A stretch of 64,000 nucleotides of DNA, taken from NCBI GenBank assembly GCA_944989445.1, contig CALYLW010000128.1, positions 62,001-126,000 of the forward strand, written 5' to 3'. The DNA comes from Ampullaceana balthica. Lineage: Eukaryota; Mollusca; Gastropoda; Lymnaeidae. Position 1 is the stretch's first letter. Every line of letters starts with the position of its first letter. The position numbers and the translations under genes are program-made. The notes below the pieces were generated by a model. It was not told where the DNA came from, did no database searches, and saw only the letters and a list, made by a program, of their open reading frames with translations. Of this stretch, positions 35,211-45,784 are shown one piece after another.

Positions 35211-35718
35211 TCATTTTGTTGTAGACTATGTCTAATTTTATCATTAGTAGAGTGTTTTTTTTTCAAATAAATTGTTAAGAATCGTATATAGAGAATTAAT
35301 AGTCTGTATTCTATTTCATTAAAATACCAGATGCTTCGAATATGAACGATATAAATTAATATAAACCGTAAAATTTCAACTTTTTCACGGGGGCTCAGTG
35401 ATCCCCCCAGAATCATTCGGTCCGACAAGGGGTGCAGATTTTGTGTCATGTCCCCGGGCGCACATGACCCTAGCTACGCCACTGCTCAGACGCATTGTTG
35501 GTCTCGAGATATGCGCACTGAGGTTGTTGTCCCCCCCCCCAAACCCCACCCTTTACTAACATCGCTTGCCAACCATAAACTGAGAACTGACTCACCGAGG
35601 GTCATTCTTCATGCTTATTATCATACGACTTGCTCTTGTGCTGGTAAATTATATATATAGAAGAAGATTTGTAGAAATGCAAATTTTGCATGGGTCTCGA
35701 TCCTCGTTTTCTGCCTTG

Positions 35719-36144
35719 TGACCATCCATAAATGACGTCATGCACCTACGGGAGGAAGGGGGTCACACATTTGTGACTATGTGTGACGAGGGAGAGAGGG
35801 GTGTATTGGAACTGTGACATCACATCTAAACGTGCAACTTTAAAAACAAAAAACAACCCACAAAAAACACAATAAAGTAAACAATAGTTGCACTTAAATA
35901 TTTGCTCTCTTACAATTTATTTAATGACGTTTTATATGGCTTCACACGTGTTACGATAATAGAATTCTTGACTACTCTAAATGAATACTTAAATGACAAT
36001 AATGTGATTTGAAACATGCTCATTAAAAAAAAATAAGGCTTTTATGGGGACAAAACTTTATGACGTCTAACTCTTTGTGACGACGTGTGAGGAAGGGGGT
36101 GAAAAATCGGCCAAAATTCCATGACGTCATTTATGGATGGCCCC
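35719..36144. mobile_element. Complete GGGGCCGTCC-type MITE (426 bp)
   Basis: Ends CCATCCATAAATGACGTCAT and ATGACGTCATTTATGGATGG CCCC; TTG flanks both sides. Each end carries TGACGTCA. Serves as the uninterrupted reference for 7711-9625 and 38368-38958. Confidence 0.85.
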
Positions 36145-36830
36145 TTGGGCCCGGGGCCCCACTCATCTTTTCTGCCTTGGGCCCCGCATTCTCTAGGGCC
36201 GGCCCTGAGTACGTCACGCTATTTTACTCCCCCCTCCCCCTGACACAAAATTAACAAAATAATTAAAATTTAATATAAAACACCGTGACGTCACACATAG
36301 CCGGACACCCCCTGTCACACTTTCTTACACCCCCTCCCCCCTCTGAAGCGTGGCGTACTTTATGGACGGCCCCTAGGGGAAAATTGACTGTTGAAACATT
36401 GAAAAAATAACTTTTCGGAATTCTTCTTTTTCGGGTGTACGGTGCCTAATATTATTTTGACCGATATATAATTTTTAAAAATAAAGTGTCAGATTTTAAC
36501 GTTTGATGATATAAATTAATTAGCATTTTGTTTAAAATAGATTCCATGATTCTCAAATCAAATTTTTTAAATTTTGGACCATAACATTTAAGTACTAAAT
36601 AATAGACGAAGATGAAACCAATGGACTTTCACATTCCTACTTCCTTTTCCTGTTTTAAAATTCTTTAACAGGGACATCTTTGTAAGACCACCTTTCAAAA
36701 TCGTAAATATAATCCTTAATAAGTGTTTATTTCTAAAGAAATGTTATGATTTATATGTTGTCATTTAACTGAACAATAATTTAATTCTTTTATTTTTTAA
36801 ATACTCTTTCAGAAGGATATCCGTTTCAAA

Positions 36831-39800
36831 ATGTCTGACGCGGAAGGGTAAGCTTGTTTATAATTTACATTTTAAAATTTAGTATCATTTCAATTCTCTG
36901 GTTTTGACAGTATAACTCCAGCTTATACTGCATTTGTTTATTCATTTAAATTGATGATCCTGTTTTTGTCAACTTGTTAACAAATTTAAAAAAAAACACA
37001 TTAAATTGTATTCAACTGGTCACTATTTAGTCAGTTGACTCGATTGTGAGTGTAAATTTCATAAAAATGGAGAAAAAATAAACGAAGTGTCTGCTGCTAC
37101 GACAAAGTAACGGCAGACAACTCGACGGGCTGTTGCTAGTGCTACGACATGTCGTAACACAAGCAACATCCCGTCGAGTTGTCTGCTGCTACGACTAGTC
37201 GTATAAATATGCTGTATTTTAATTATGCTAATACTAATAAAAATTCTAATACTTTATAAAAATACAATATAGTTATCATAATAAAATTTCATGATTACTA
37301 GGTAAGCCGGATAATGAATTTTAAAGGTTAAAAACAAACTTGATTGGTGTCCATTTAATGACAAACTGATATGATTTTTTAGAATTAGAAACAATCTAGT
37401 GACATGAGCTCCGCTAGATGAAGTGTGAGTGATGGACGTTCCTTGATAATAAAAGCAAAGCTAGGGACTAGGGTTCTATTCTTGCTGCCGGCGTGTTTTT
37501 AAAAAAAAATAAAAATACTTATCTTTTAAATGAGTGTGCTGGTAATTGTAATTTTTGTTCTTCTTATTCTGAAAAGCGGATACGTTGATTAAATCTATTT
37601 AAATAAATTTAGATTTTAGAATTAATACACATATAAATATAACACATTCTAAAGACTGCACGACTAAACACAAACCATAGATAAGCGTAGGACGCAATAA
37701 TCTTCTGTATAGAAGGAGCGTCTGTAAACAGATAAGATAAGATAACACATAAATAAGCCCAGCTGCCAGATCTATTAATATCGTATTATAATAATACGAT
37801 ATTTATATTATTATTAATTATATATTTTTATATAATATATGTTATATTTTATGCGTATAAAATTAAAATATTGTGAAGAGTTTGTCAAAATATTAAGCCA
37901 ATTAAGCGACTTAGTTTTTCCGAAGTGTTTACTGCTACTGCTAATAACTAATAGTACTAAGGCTAGTCGTAGCAAGTGCTAAACGTAACACTAGCCAAGC
38001 AAACTGTCCTGGCTAGTGTTACGACATGTCGTAATGCTAGCAACATCCCGATGAATCGTCTGCTGCTACGACATGTCGTAGCACTAGTTTCCTGTTACGA
38101 CATGTTTCAAATCACTTTTGTCATTTAAGTTTAAGTATGTATTTAGTGTAAGGCTGCACTTTAATATCGTAACACGGGCGAAGCCCATGTAAAACGTCAT
38201 TAAATAAATTGTAAACAGACACATTTTTAAGTACAACTTTTATTTTAAGTTACGCGTTTTGATGTGACGTGACATTTCTTATACTCCCCCTCCCCTTCGT
38301 CACAAATGGTCGACCCCCTGCCCCATCCCCTCCAGGTGCGTAACGTCATTTACGGACGGCCCCGAGAAGGGACTGTCCATAAATGACGACACACGATTTT
38401 GGCAGATTTTTCATTACCCCTCCCCCTATTAAAGCGTCGTCACAAAAACTTAGACCACCCAGAGCCGTCTTTACACCAGTTTGGGCCCCCGGGCAAAGAA
38501 ATAGTGCTGGGCCCCTCCCCCGCAGGAATAAAAAATAAATATACATAATATATATACATAAACATATTCCAATGGGGCCCCTATGCTCGTGGGCCCCTGG
38601 GCTAATACCCAACGGGCCTATGCGTTAAGACGGCCCTGAGACCACCCCCTCCAAGATGACGTCACAAAGCTTTTCGCGCATAAAATCTGTATTTTATTGG
38701 AAAAAGAGCATGTTTAAAATCACTTTTTTGTCATTTAAGTATTTATTTAGTATAGGCCTGCATTCTAATATCGTAACACGCGTGAAGTCATGTAAAACGC
38801 CATGTAACAAATCAAATATTTAAGTTTTAAGTGGAACTTTTATGCAAAGTTGCGAGTTTTGATGGGAAGTCACACCCCCCCTCCCCACGTCACACATCGT
38901 CACAAATATGTAGACCCCCCTCCCCCCTAGGTGCGTGGTGTCATTTATGGATGGCCCCTTTGAAACGTAATTATGGAGTAGGGTGGTCTAAGTTTTTGTA
39001 ACGAAGTGCGACGAGGAGGCCAAAATAGGCTATATATTATTAATAAGCCTATTTATCCAGCATCCACACTAACCTCATGCAGAGCCAACTACGCTGGGTG
39101 GGCTCGTCTATGGTCAGTTTACTGCAGGGCATAGACTATAGAGCATGCAGTGGTCCACGTAAGTGATACAAGGATTGCACTTAAAACTGCTCTAAAGGCC
39201 TTTGACATTAGACATGACTCCTGGGAAGCAGCAGCCAGTAACCGAGCCCACTGGCGCTCTATGATACGGAATGGCGCAGTTGTCTGTGAGGGTAATAGAC
39301 AACAGGCTGCCAAGACAAAACGTCAAGCCAGGAAGGACCGTATCAAACACCATCCTGAAGGGTTCCCATCCATCTCTTCTCCAACATGCCGACGCAAATT
39401 GCGTGCTTGAATAGGGTTAATAAGCCACCAGAGGACACACGTGGCGGCCTAGCACAGGTCAAATACAAATATGATGAGAGTGGTCATCGTCGACTATGAC
39501 GGACGAACAACTTTGATTGTTAAAACGATACTTGGGTTCTAATCTCGCTCCCGGCGAGTTTTTTGTTGATTTAATTTTTTTTATAATTAAAAAAACACTC
39601 GTCGTAACGCTAGCAACATCCCGTCGAATTGTCTGCTGCTACGACAGTCGTAGCAGCAGTTTCCTGGCTAGCGCTACGACATGTCATAACACTAGCAACA
39701 TCCCGCCGAATCGTCTTCTGCTACGACAGTTCATGTCGTAACGCTAGCAACATCCCGCCGAATCGTCTGCTGCTACGACATGTCGTAACGCTAGCAACAT

Positions 39801-42752
39801 CCAAAAATAAATCATATTTGATGCTGTGAGTCACAGTTGTGAGTTTAATTGCATTGAGGCCCATTCATCCATTCATTTTCATGAATCACAATCAATAATA
39901 AACTGTGAGGTGTACATATAGTCATTATAGTGACTTGTGAGAGTTTGATTGAAAACAAACCCAATTAAATTTACCAACTAAAGTTTTAAAAGCAAAGAGC
40001 AAAGAAAACTGTGTTCTCAACTATTTACATTGTCAATCATTGTTATGGCAGAGTCAGAGCACGTACTTGAATGAAATGTTGTATTTTTACACTTGAAAAG
40101 TGCAATTATTTTTATCCATAAACGTAATTAAGGTTGTAGTCTAATGTAGTTTTAAGGTCTGGGTTAGGTTTAGTCTTAGTACTCTTAGTTGTCTATTTTT
40201 TAAAATTAAATAAAAAACAAATATAGCAGCCAAAAAATCCATTTGTCCAGCGCACCGTTCTCTTTGCTTTTTTAAACTTTTTACAAGTTTTCAATTAATG
40301 AATGAGAATGGATGCATTCGATGTGGATGACTTTGAAATAGTTATGTAAATGGACTATAGTATAGTATGGTTCATGAAAAACATTGATGGCCCTGTAGCT
40401 TTCTATCATTTATTTTTTGCAATTCTAATAGCAGTAGTGTTACTGGGGCCTTGTCACCTTAGTCATAGCCATTTTAGCAGTGAGTTCGGTGAGGTTGCTT
40501 TGGAGCACTCATGGCAAGGTGCAAGTGGTTTACCACTGGAGGATACAGATTTTTGCTGTTCTGATTAGTTTTTTTGTGTGTTGCTTTTTGTTCTTTTCTT
40601 AAATGCACTTCACAATTCAAATGACGGCTTACCCGTACCCAAATCAGCCAAATGACTTTTTAAAAAAACACTTTAAGTTAAGGCCTACATTTTTTCTGTG
40701 GTGATTTCAGAGACGATGTCCCAGCTGTGGGTGCTGCAACCCCTATTGCCACTAAAGATTCCAGTGCCCCTATGGACATTTATGAAGCCCTGCAGGAGGT
40801 TCTCAAGACGGCCCTTATTCATGATGGATTATGCCGTGGTGTGAAAGAAGTCACTAAAGCTCTCGATAAGTAGGTTTGCATAATTTATCTTAACTCGTAC
40901 AAGAGCTTTTTTTCAGGTTTATAGTCATTTAGTTTTTTTTTACCTATGTGCTTCCATAAGCTAATTGCGCTTAACAAGGTTTATGATCTGGCATTGCAAA
41001 AGTTTTTAAACAAAACTATTTTTTTAGGGTTCTTTGTTTTGAAAGGTTTTACATCATGCTGGTTAGCATACTACTTTTGCAATTAATTTGAATACTGGAA
41101 AAGGGGATATGCCTCTTTTTTTTACAATGGTTATACACTTTTACAATAATCATTTAGCGGATCATACAATACTGTGACCTTGCTGCAACAATAAGATACC
41201 TTTTAATATTAATCCTTTGAATATAATTATAAGCATATTTACTTGGAGTTGATTTTTGAATATCCTAGTTTTTATTTGAATGTCATATGACATTGATTTA
41301 CTAGTCTTTTGAAATCACGCATTTTTTTAATCTTTCAGGCGTCAAGCTCATTTATGTGTTTTGGCAAACAGTGTTGATGAGCCATTGTACACCAAACTGA
41401 TTGAGGCTTTGTGTGCAGAACATGGTATTAACCTTCTAAAGGTATACATTACAAACCAGGCATAGTTATTTCTGAATGGAGTAATTCATAAATGCAGATA
41501 ACTAGGGGTTGTAGGGGGACTAAGGTGCCCACTTTTTTTCAAAAGCCCAAGTAACTTATCCTTGTTTGATAAATACGATATATTAAACTTCCTGAAATGT
41601 ACTCATAGTATTTTATAATTATAAATCCTCAAATCCTCTTTTTTTACATCGTTCCCTTTTCCAAAATTAAAATATAAGCTTAAACAGTGTCATATAATAT
41701 TTTTTTATGACAAGAAACACCACACTTTTTTTTTACTGCCGTGGACTATTGTACTATGTTCCTCAGCGTTATGGAGCTTTACTGATCATGTGATCTGGGC
41801 TATTATATTGTTTATGGTAACATAATAAACTTTTTGTTTTGATAGGTTGATGATGCCAAAAAGTTGGGTGAATGGGCTGGACTTTGCAAATTGGATAAGG
41901 AGGGCAAAGCCAGAAAGGTCAATGCCTGTGGAGCTGTTGTTGTCAAAGTAAGCTTTTGTTTAGTGTATTGTCACGTGAGAATCATGAGATAGTGACGGAG
42001 AGGTCATATGGCTAGAAAGCGCGCGAAAGCAGTTGTCAGTGGAATAGCAGATATGTGGCTGTTGTCTCCACGTTGTGAAACCTTAAAGTTATATTTCTGT
42101 ATATATTGTGCATATTAAAGTTATTTTGTTAACAACAGTATTTCAAGGATTTATTGCACGAAAGTTTGTATTGTGAGAGCGCCTACAAAATACATTAACA
42201 AGTAATACGTCGCCAAGAGTGGCGTGACATGTATCTTGAAGTGTTTTGAAATTTTATTTGCAGGATAATTTTTATACTAAGTAATTATTAGCTTGCAAGT
42301 TGTTTCTTATCCAATGTATATTAACTCATTAGCTCCTGATGCGACTAAAGGGACCCCTTTACGGATGCACCCAAATGCGTCTTTTAATAGCATTGAAATA
42401 TGTATTGACCCGAGGTGCAGACAATCGCGTTATCTGACTTTAATCGTCATTATTTCACAGTGCATGTTATATTATTAAACTTAATTCATTTCTTGATGCA
42501 TTAATCATTTTATTATGATAAACGAATATCTTTAGAAAATAAAAAGCGTTTTTCTAATGGAATCAAAAGCTTAACGAAGTTACTTCCCTTTTGTCCGGAA
42601 TATGAAATAGATTCGGAAGTAGCCCTCCAGGAGCTATTGAGTTAAAGTTAAATGAGCGTTTTGTGTGAAATTTTAATAATTTGTTTTTTCAGGACTATGG
42701 TAAAGACTCACAAGCGCTTGATGTTGTTCGAGAGTATTTCAAGCCAAAATAA
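36831..42752 (+). CDS. RPS12: 40S ribosomal protein S12
   Basis: Coding exons 36831-36847, 40711-40869, 41339-41441, 41846-41947 and 42693-42752 give 146 aa, all with GT-AG borders and matching phases. Conserved blocks include [59 protein letters not shown] and [12 protein letters not shown], the L7Ae/L30e-like fold of eS12, a component of the small ribosomal subunit. The short N-terminal stretch before MDIYEALQ is longer than in vertebrates. The start exon begins after a CTCTTTCAG acceptor (exon from 36813), so a non-coding first exon must lie upstream, as in vertebrate RPS12; its position is unknown and the transposon nest may lie inside that intron. Coding intron 1 is 3.9 kb and full of repeats; the others are 0.4-0.75 kb. 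No obvious C/D snoRNA was recognised by eye in introns 2-4. Identity is certain. Confidence 0.97.
37104..37200. repeat. Long imperfect palindrome around TACGACATGTCGTA
   Basis: Arms of about 46 nt with few mismatches meet at 37149/37150. The left arm contains GCAGACAACTCGACGGG and the right arm CCCGTCGAGTTGTCTGC. Within RPS12 intron 1. Confidence 0.85.
37658..37745 (+). repeat. Hairpin motif with (GATAA) tail
   Basis: Nearly identical over about 85 nt to the end of the 26038-26262 insert, including CGTAGGACGCAATAATCTTC and AACAGATAAGATAAGATAA. Upstream sequence differs, so only the 3' end is shared. Confidence 0.7.
37980..38110. repeat. TACGACATGTCGTA-type palindromic repeat cluster
   Basis: Contains GTTACGACATGTCGTAATGC, AGCAACATCCCGATGAATCG and GCTACGACATGTCGTAGCAC, the same elements as at 37104 and 39595, rearranged. 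Confidence 0.75.
38100..38363. mobile_element. Half of a GGGGCCGTCC-type MITE
   Basis: The right end AACGTCATTTACGGACGGCC CC is present at 38363; inner motifs match 35719-36144 in reverse. The other end is not recognised. Confidence 0.6.
38368..38958. mobile_element. GGGGCCGTCC-type MITE interrupted by a hAT MITE
   Basis: Left end GGGACTGTCCATAAATGACG, right end GTCATTTATGGATGGCCCC. The insertion at 38460-38638 splits it. Confidence 0.75.
38460..38638. mobile_element. hAT-type MITE with perfect 8-bp duplication
   Basis: Inverted ends CAGAGCCGTCTTTAC and TTAAGACGGCCCTG; AGACCACC at 38452-38459 and 38639-38646. Same family as 26907-27093, opposite orientation. Confidence 0.93.
39055..39410 (+). 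pseudogene. 5'-truncated LINE reverse-transcriptase C-terminus
   Basis: An 86-codon frame (39150-39410) with [34 protein letters not shown] and [16 protein letters not shown] matches the tail that follows the reverse transcriptase in APE-type LINEs. It is a different lineage from the full LINE at 48967. In RPS12 intron 1. Confidence 0.75.
39595..39805. repeat. Tandem palindromic repeat, about 3 units
   Basis: Units of GTCGTAACGCTAGCAACATC, CCGCCGAATCGTCTGCTGCT and ACGACATG. A stretch just upstream (TTGGGTTCTAATCTCGCTCC, near 39531) resembles one at 37470, close to the other clusters. Confidence 0.8.
40110..40290. repeat. Interspersed repeat, inverted copy of 45968-46200
   Basis: GTCTGGGTTAGGTTTAGTC and GCGCACCGTTCTCTTTGCTT appear as reverse complements at 45968-46200. 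No ORF; in RPS12 intron 1. Confidence 0.75.
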
Positions 42753-43579
42753 ATGCTACCTTCAGTTGGGAATTATTAAATAATGGGCCTCTAGCAGGGT
42801 CTTACAAAATATTGTGACTTAATTTTTTATGTAGTCTTGTTATTTTTCCTGAACTGAAAAAAAAGTGTGTGGTTTGGTTATATTATGGATGTTGCTTGAT
42901 GTATCAAAGTAAGTTATGGCAAAACACATCAGTATGGTATCTTGTATTTGATACAAAAACGGGTTACGGGCAAATGATGTCACCTGTACCATCTGTTGAT
43001 GTTATGAGCCTTTACATTAAAGGTTATGACAATGGCATGTCAGTTTGAACTCATCTAATGTGATGAGCTGTAAGGGAATCAAACCACACTTGAGGATTGT
43101 TGCTATCATTAGCTATTAGATGTGTTGCCTCTAATACACAGATATTTGTTTACAATTTTAAAGTTTGTGATGTCTTGCTGATGGTTGAAAAATTGATAAA
43201 AAGAATACTTGTACTTGTAGGTGCAGCTATAGAAATAATAGAATTAAAGCAGCTTTTTAGCAACAGCTGTAATTTGCTGGAGCTCCACCTTCCTCTGCGT
43301 GCAATATTGCCAATAGATTTTTAAAACGAGAAAAGCCCTCAAATTCAAGGCATTCCTTAATAATTAATACATACACTTTCGCACAAATATGCGTTACAAT
43401 AGACATTGGTGTATAAATAATGTTCCATTGAAGTTTTTAAATTAATTATGGCAAGTAAAAAATAATTCTAGCTAAGCAAATATATTCAATAACATTAACA
43501 TGCATATAAGATAATTTTTCAACATACATGCTTCTGAAAATAAATAAAATATATTATTAAAAAATATATTCCCAAAGTG
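42753..43579. other. RPS12 3' end and AT-rich flank
   Basis: Contains ATTAAA at 42774 and again near 43016, either of which could serve polyadenylation. No further gene is seen. Confidence 0.4.
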
Positions 43580-43860
43580 GGCGATGAAGGCCACAGGTCA
43601 ATTTGGGGGGCCCTAACTGTAAAGGGGCGGTGATAGCTTAAAAAAAGGGGAGGGAAGATTTAAGAATAACATGATTTATATATTCCGCTCATTATAAAAA
43701 AAGGCTTTTATGGGGGGGGGGACAAAACTTTATGACGTCATTTATGGATGGGCCCGGGGCCCCACTCATCTTTTCTGCCTTGGGCCCCGCATTCTCTAGG
43801 GCCGGCCATGAGTACGTCACGCTATTTTACTCCCCCTGTGTCAGCAAATGGTCAATCGCG
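43580..43860. mobile_element. Copy of a nested-transposon junction
   Basis: From about 43690 it repeats, in shortened form, 36024-36240: AAGGCTTTTATGGGG and ACAAAACTTTATGACGTC (MITE interior), GGGCCCGGGGCCCCACTCATC and CTAGGGCCGGCC (right end of the 8.5-kb hAT), then GAGTACGTCACGCTATTTTA (flanking MITE). Confidence 0.8.
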
Positions 43861-43994
43861 GATACTTAAGATTACTGCTGACGTAAATAGAGGCGAGGAT
43901 TTCTAAATTGTTAGCAGCATATCAGGTTCATCTTCTCAGTTATATGATTTTGATTTTTAAAATAACCTATTCTTTGATTGTGGAACCAGGTTGC

Positions 43995-44130
43995 TGGTTA
44001 TGATTCACACTGTGGTTGAGTGGCATGCGCGCTCGCCTGGCGTACCAATGGTCACGGGTTCGACTCCTTGTGAAGGCAAAGATTTGTTACCGGGGCCTAG
44101 GGCGTCCCTGAGTCCACCCAGCTTCATCAT
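43995..44130 (+). mobile_element. tRNA-derived SINE, second copy
   Basis: GGTTGAGTGGCATGCGCGCTC (A box region) and GGTCACGGGTTCGACTCC (B box), then GTGAAGGCAAAGATTTGTTA and GCGTCCCTGAGTCCACCCAG, matching the minus-strand copy at 25262-25470. It is cut off after CAGCTTC. Confidence 0.8.
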
Positions 44131-44735
44131 TTAAAATTCAAGATCAGTTAAATTTACATCAACAAATCAACTTACAAGAAACAAATAATAGTGAATAAAT
44201 TGTTGAATTTAAAAATAACTTCCTAGATGTAGTAAAATTAGAATACATAATACATATTATGTTTATACCAATGATTAATTAATCGTTAATTTCGATTAAA
44301 ATTTACGATGTCATAAATAACACTGGAATGTCTCCTTTATATGTCATCCTTTAACCAACCAAGCAAAAAAGACAAGTGTGTTGACATTATTTGATTCAAG
44401 TGATGAGCGGGTCTAATTGACGATATAACTTTATAACCAGGCGAGCTGAGCAATCCTTCACATGGAGCTTAGTTAACTGGTATTGGTATGCACAAAATGG
44501 TGTTGGCAAGGAATGACATTATTGGATATCGGTGTTCATTAAGTTTCCAACATTGTAGAAGGTTAATGGATTCAGGTAATTTCGTCTCCATTTTGTAACG
44601 CAGTAATTCATCAGAAGAGCTGTCGTCATTTTCAGACTCCATTACTGCCATTACGCTTTTCATTTGGTTTTTTAAGTAGGCGAAGTGTTAGAACCATGGT
44701 AGGCAAACTTTATAAACATTTTGAACATTCCCGTC
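44131..44735. other. AT-rich non-coding interval
   Basis: Short frames only. GATTAATTAATCGTTAATTTC near 44271 is probably the other tip of the element ending at 44926. Confidence 0.4.
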
Positions 44736-44926
44736 AATAGTTTACAACCAAAATATTTGTGTAATCGTCAGGAAATTTATTATTTATCGGCCGCTTTTTT
44801 TAATTTTTTGACTTCCAATAATTTGTAAGTGATTGGTCGATTAATCGTTAAAAATCATTTAATAGTAATTAATAGTTAACATTTTTAACGATTAATGTTG
44901 AAATTAATCGTTAATTTCCGCAGCCC
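44736..44926. mobile_element. End of an AT-rich element (TTAATTTCCGCAGCCCTA terminus)
   Basis: Shares TTTTGACTTCCAATAATTTG, GATTGGTCGATTAATCGTTA and the end TTAATCGTTAATTTCCGCAG CCCTA with 53840-54012 and, for the end only, with 60560-60613. Confidence 0.6.
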
Positions 44927-45114
44927 TAAAAATGAACATTCCTTTAAAAACAATGACAATATGCTGTATGCCGTATCTTATTTTTATACTTTGTAATAAA
45001 TGTTGTTTAACTAGTTTAAGTGAAATTGAGATGGTACAATTCTATTGTTTAAAAAAAAATCAGGTAAATAAAATAATTAGAAAACATGACTTAAATTTTA
45101 ACTCATTATTTTAA

Positions 45115-45352
45115 GTAAAGCAGAAGACCGATCTTCGTGGCGCGCAGTTGTAAAAAAAATAGGGCGTCATAGTAACCGAGGGGCGAAGGATGGAGGAGGC
45201 TGCAGACAGAAGAGCAAGGAGAAAGTCTGAAACATTGGGAAGAAAGGAACTCGTGTGCAAAAGCTGTGGAAAAGACTGTCACTCAAGAATAGGACTGCTC
45301 AGCCACACGAAAAAATGCGACACAACCGAACGCCTCTATTATCGTCTCTAGA
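45115..45352 (+). pseudogene. LINE 3' fragment with C-terminal zinc-finger motif
   Basis: EEAADRRARRKSETLGRKEL is followed by VCKSCGKDCHSRIGLLSH and a final TKKC: a C2HC finger (C-x2-C then H and C) found at the end of some LINE polyproteins. About 240 bp remain, with a frameshift near 45175. A third LINE lineage in this window. Confidence 0.7.
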
Positions 45353-45784
45353 GACAGAAGGATGCTGATTACCGCATTTTGTATTAAGCACAAAAAGTAA
45401 TACTTTGATAAATGATTAAACCCACCACATAAATGTCTACGGTAATCCCTTATTTCAGCGCATTTTATATTTGAAGTCATAAAAAAACAACATTTTTTCA
45501 AACTTACTTCATTAATTATTATTATGAAATCTATTTTAAAATTAAAACATTATTTTTTTGTTGAAATAAAATTACTATTTTACGATTTTTACTAAATAAA
45601 AATTTGTATATTTCACTATCTTCTGTGACTAACGGCGCCATTGTTGCTGTTAGAAGTCTGCTTTTAAAAACCTGTTCATTTTAAACGTTGCACTGTGCTT
45701 TTAATTTAAAGTAGTTAAGCTCAACGGCCCCCCAAAAATATCTCATTTTTAAATCAGATTTGACGCGTTAACTTGTACAATAAA

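Larger units (their letters stand above)
31657..35484 (+). mobile_element. hAT (CAGTGGCGTAGC family) with nested hAT, 3.83 kb
   Basis: Ends CAGTGGCGTAGCGAGGGG and, inward from the right, CAGTGGCGTAGCTAGGGTC. Perfect 8-bp duplication CTCAGACG (31649-31656 and 35485-35492). It contains the inner hAT 32069-33364 and a broken ZMYM1-like transposase (33580-35210). Confidence 0.92.
27660..36207 (+). mobile_element. hAT element (CAGGGCYGGCC termini) bloated by later insertions
   Basis: Ends CAGGGCTGGCCTTAGGGC and, read inward from the right, CAGGGCCGGCCCTAGAGAA. The 8-bp duplication AGTACGTC is at 27652-27659 and 36208-36215. Its own decayed transposase is at 27985-29490; the rest is younger material (29524-31322, 31657-35484, 35719-36144). 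Confidence 0.85.
27582..36373. mobile_element. GGGGCCGTCC MITE split by an 8.5-kb hAT
   Basis: Left part 27582-27659 starts GGGGCCGTCCATAAAGTACG; right part 36208-36373 ends CTTTATGGACGGCCCC. TAG flanks both ends. The right part matches the reverse complement of 7160-7415 (TTAACAAAATAATTAAAAT, GACGTCACACATRGCCGGAC). Outermost layer of the transposon nest. Confidence 0.85.
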
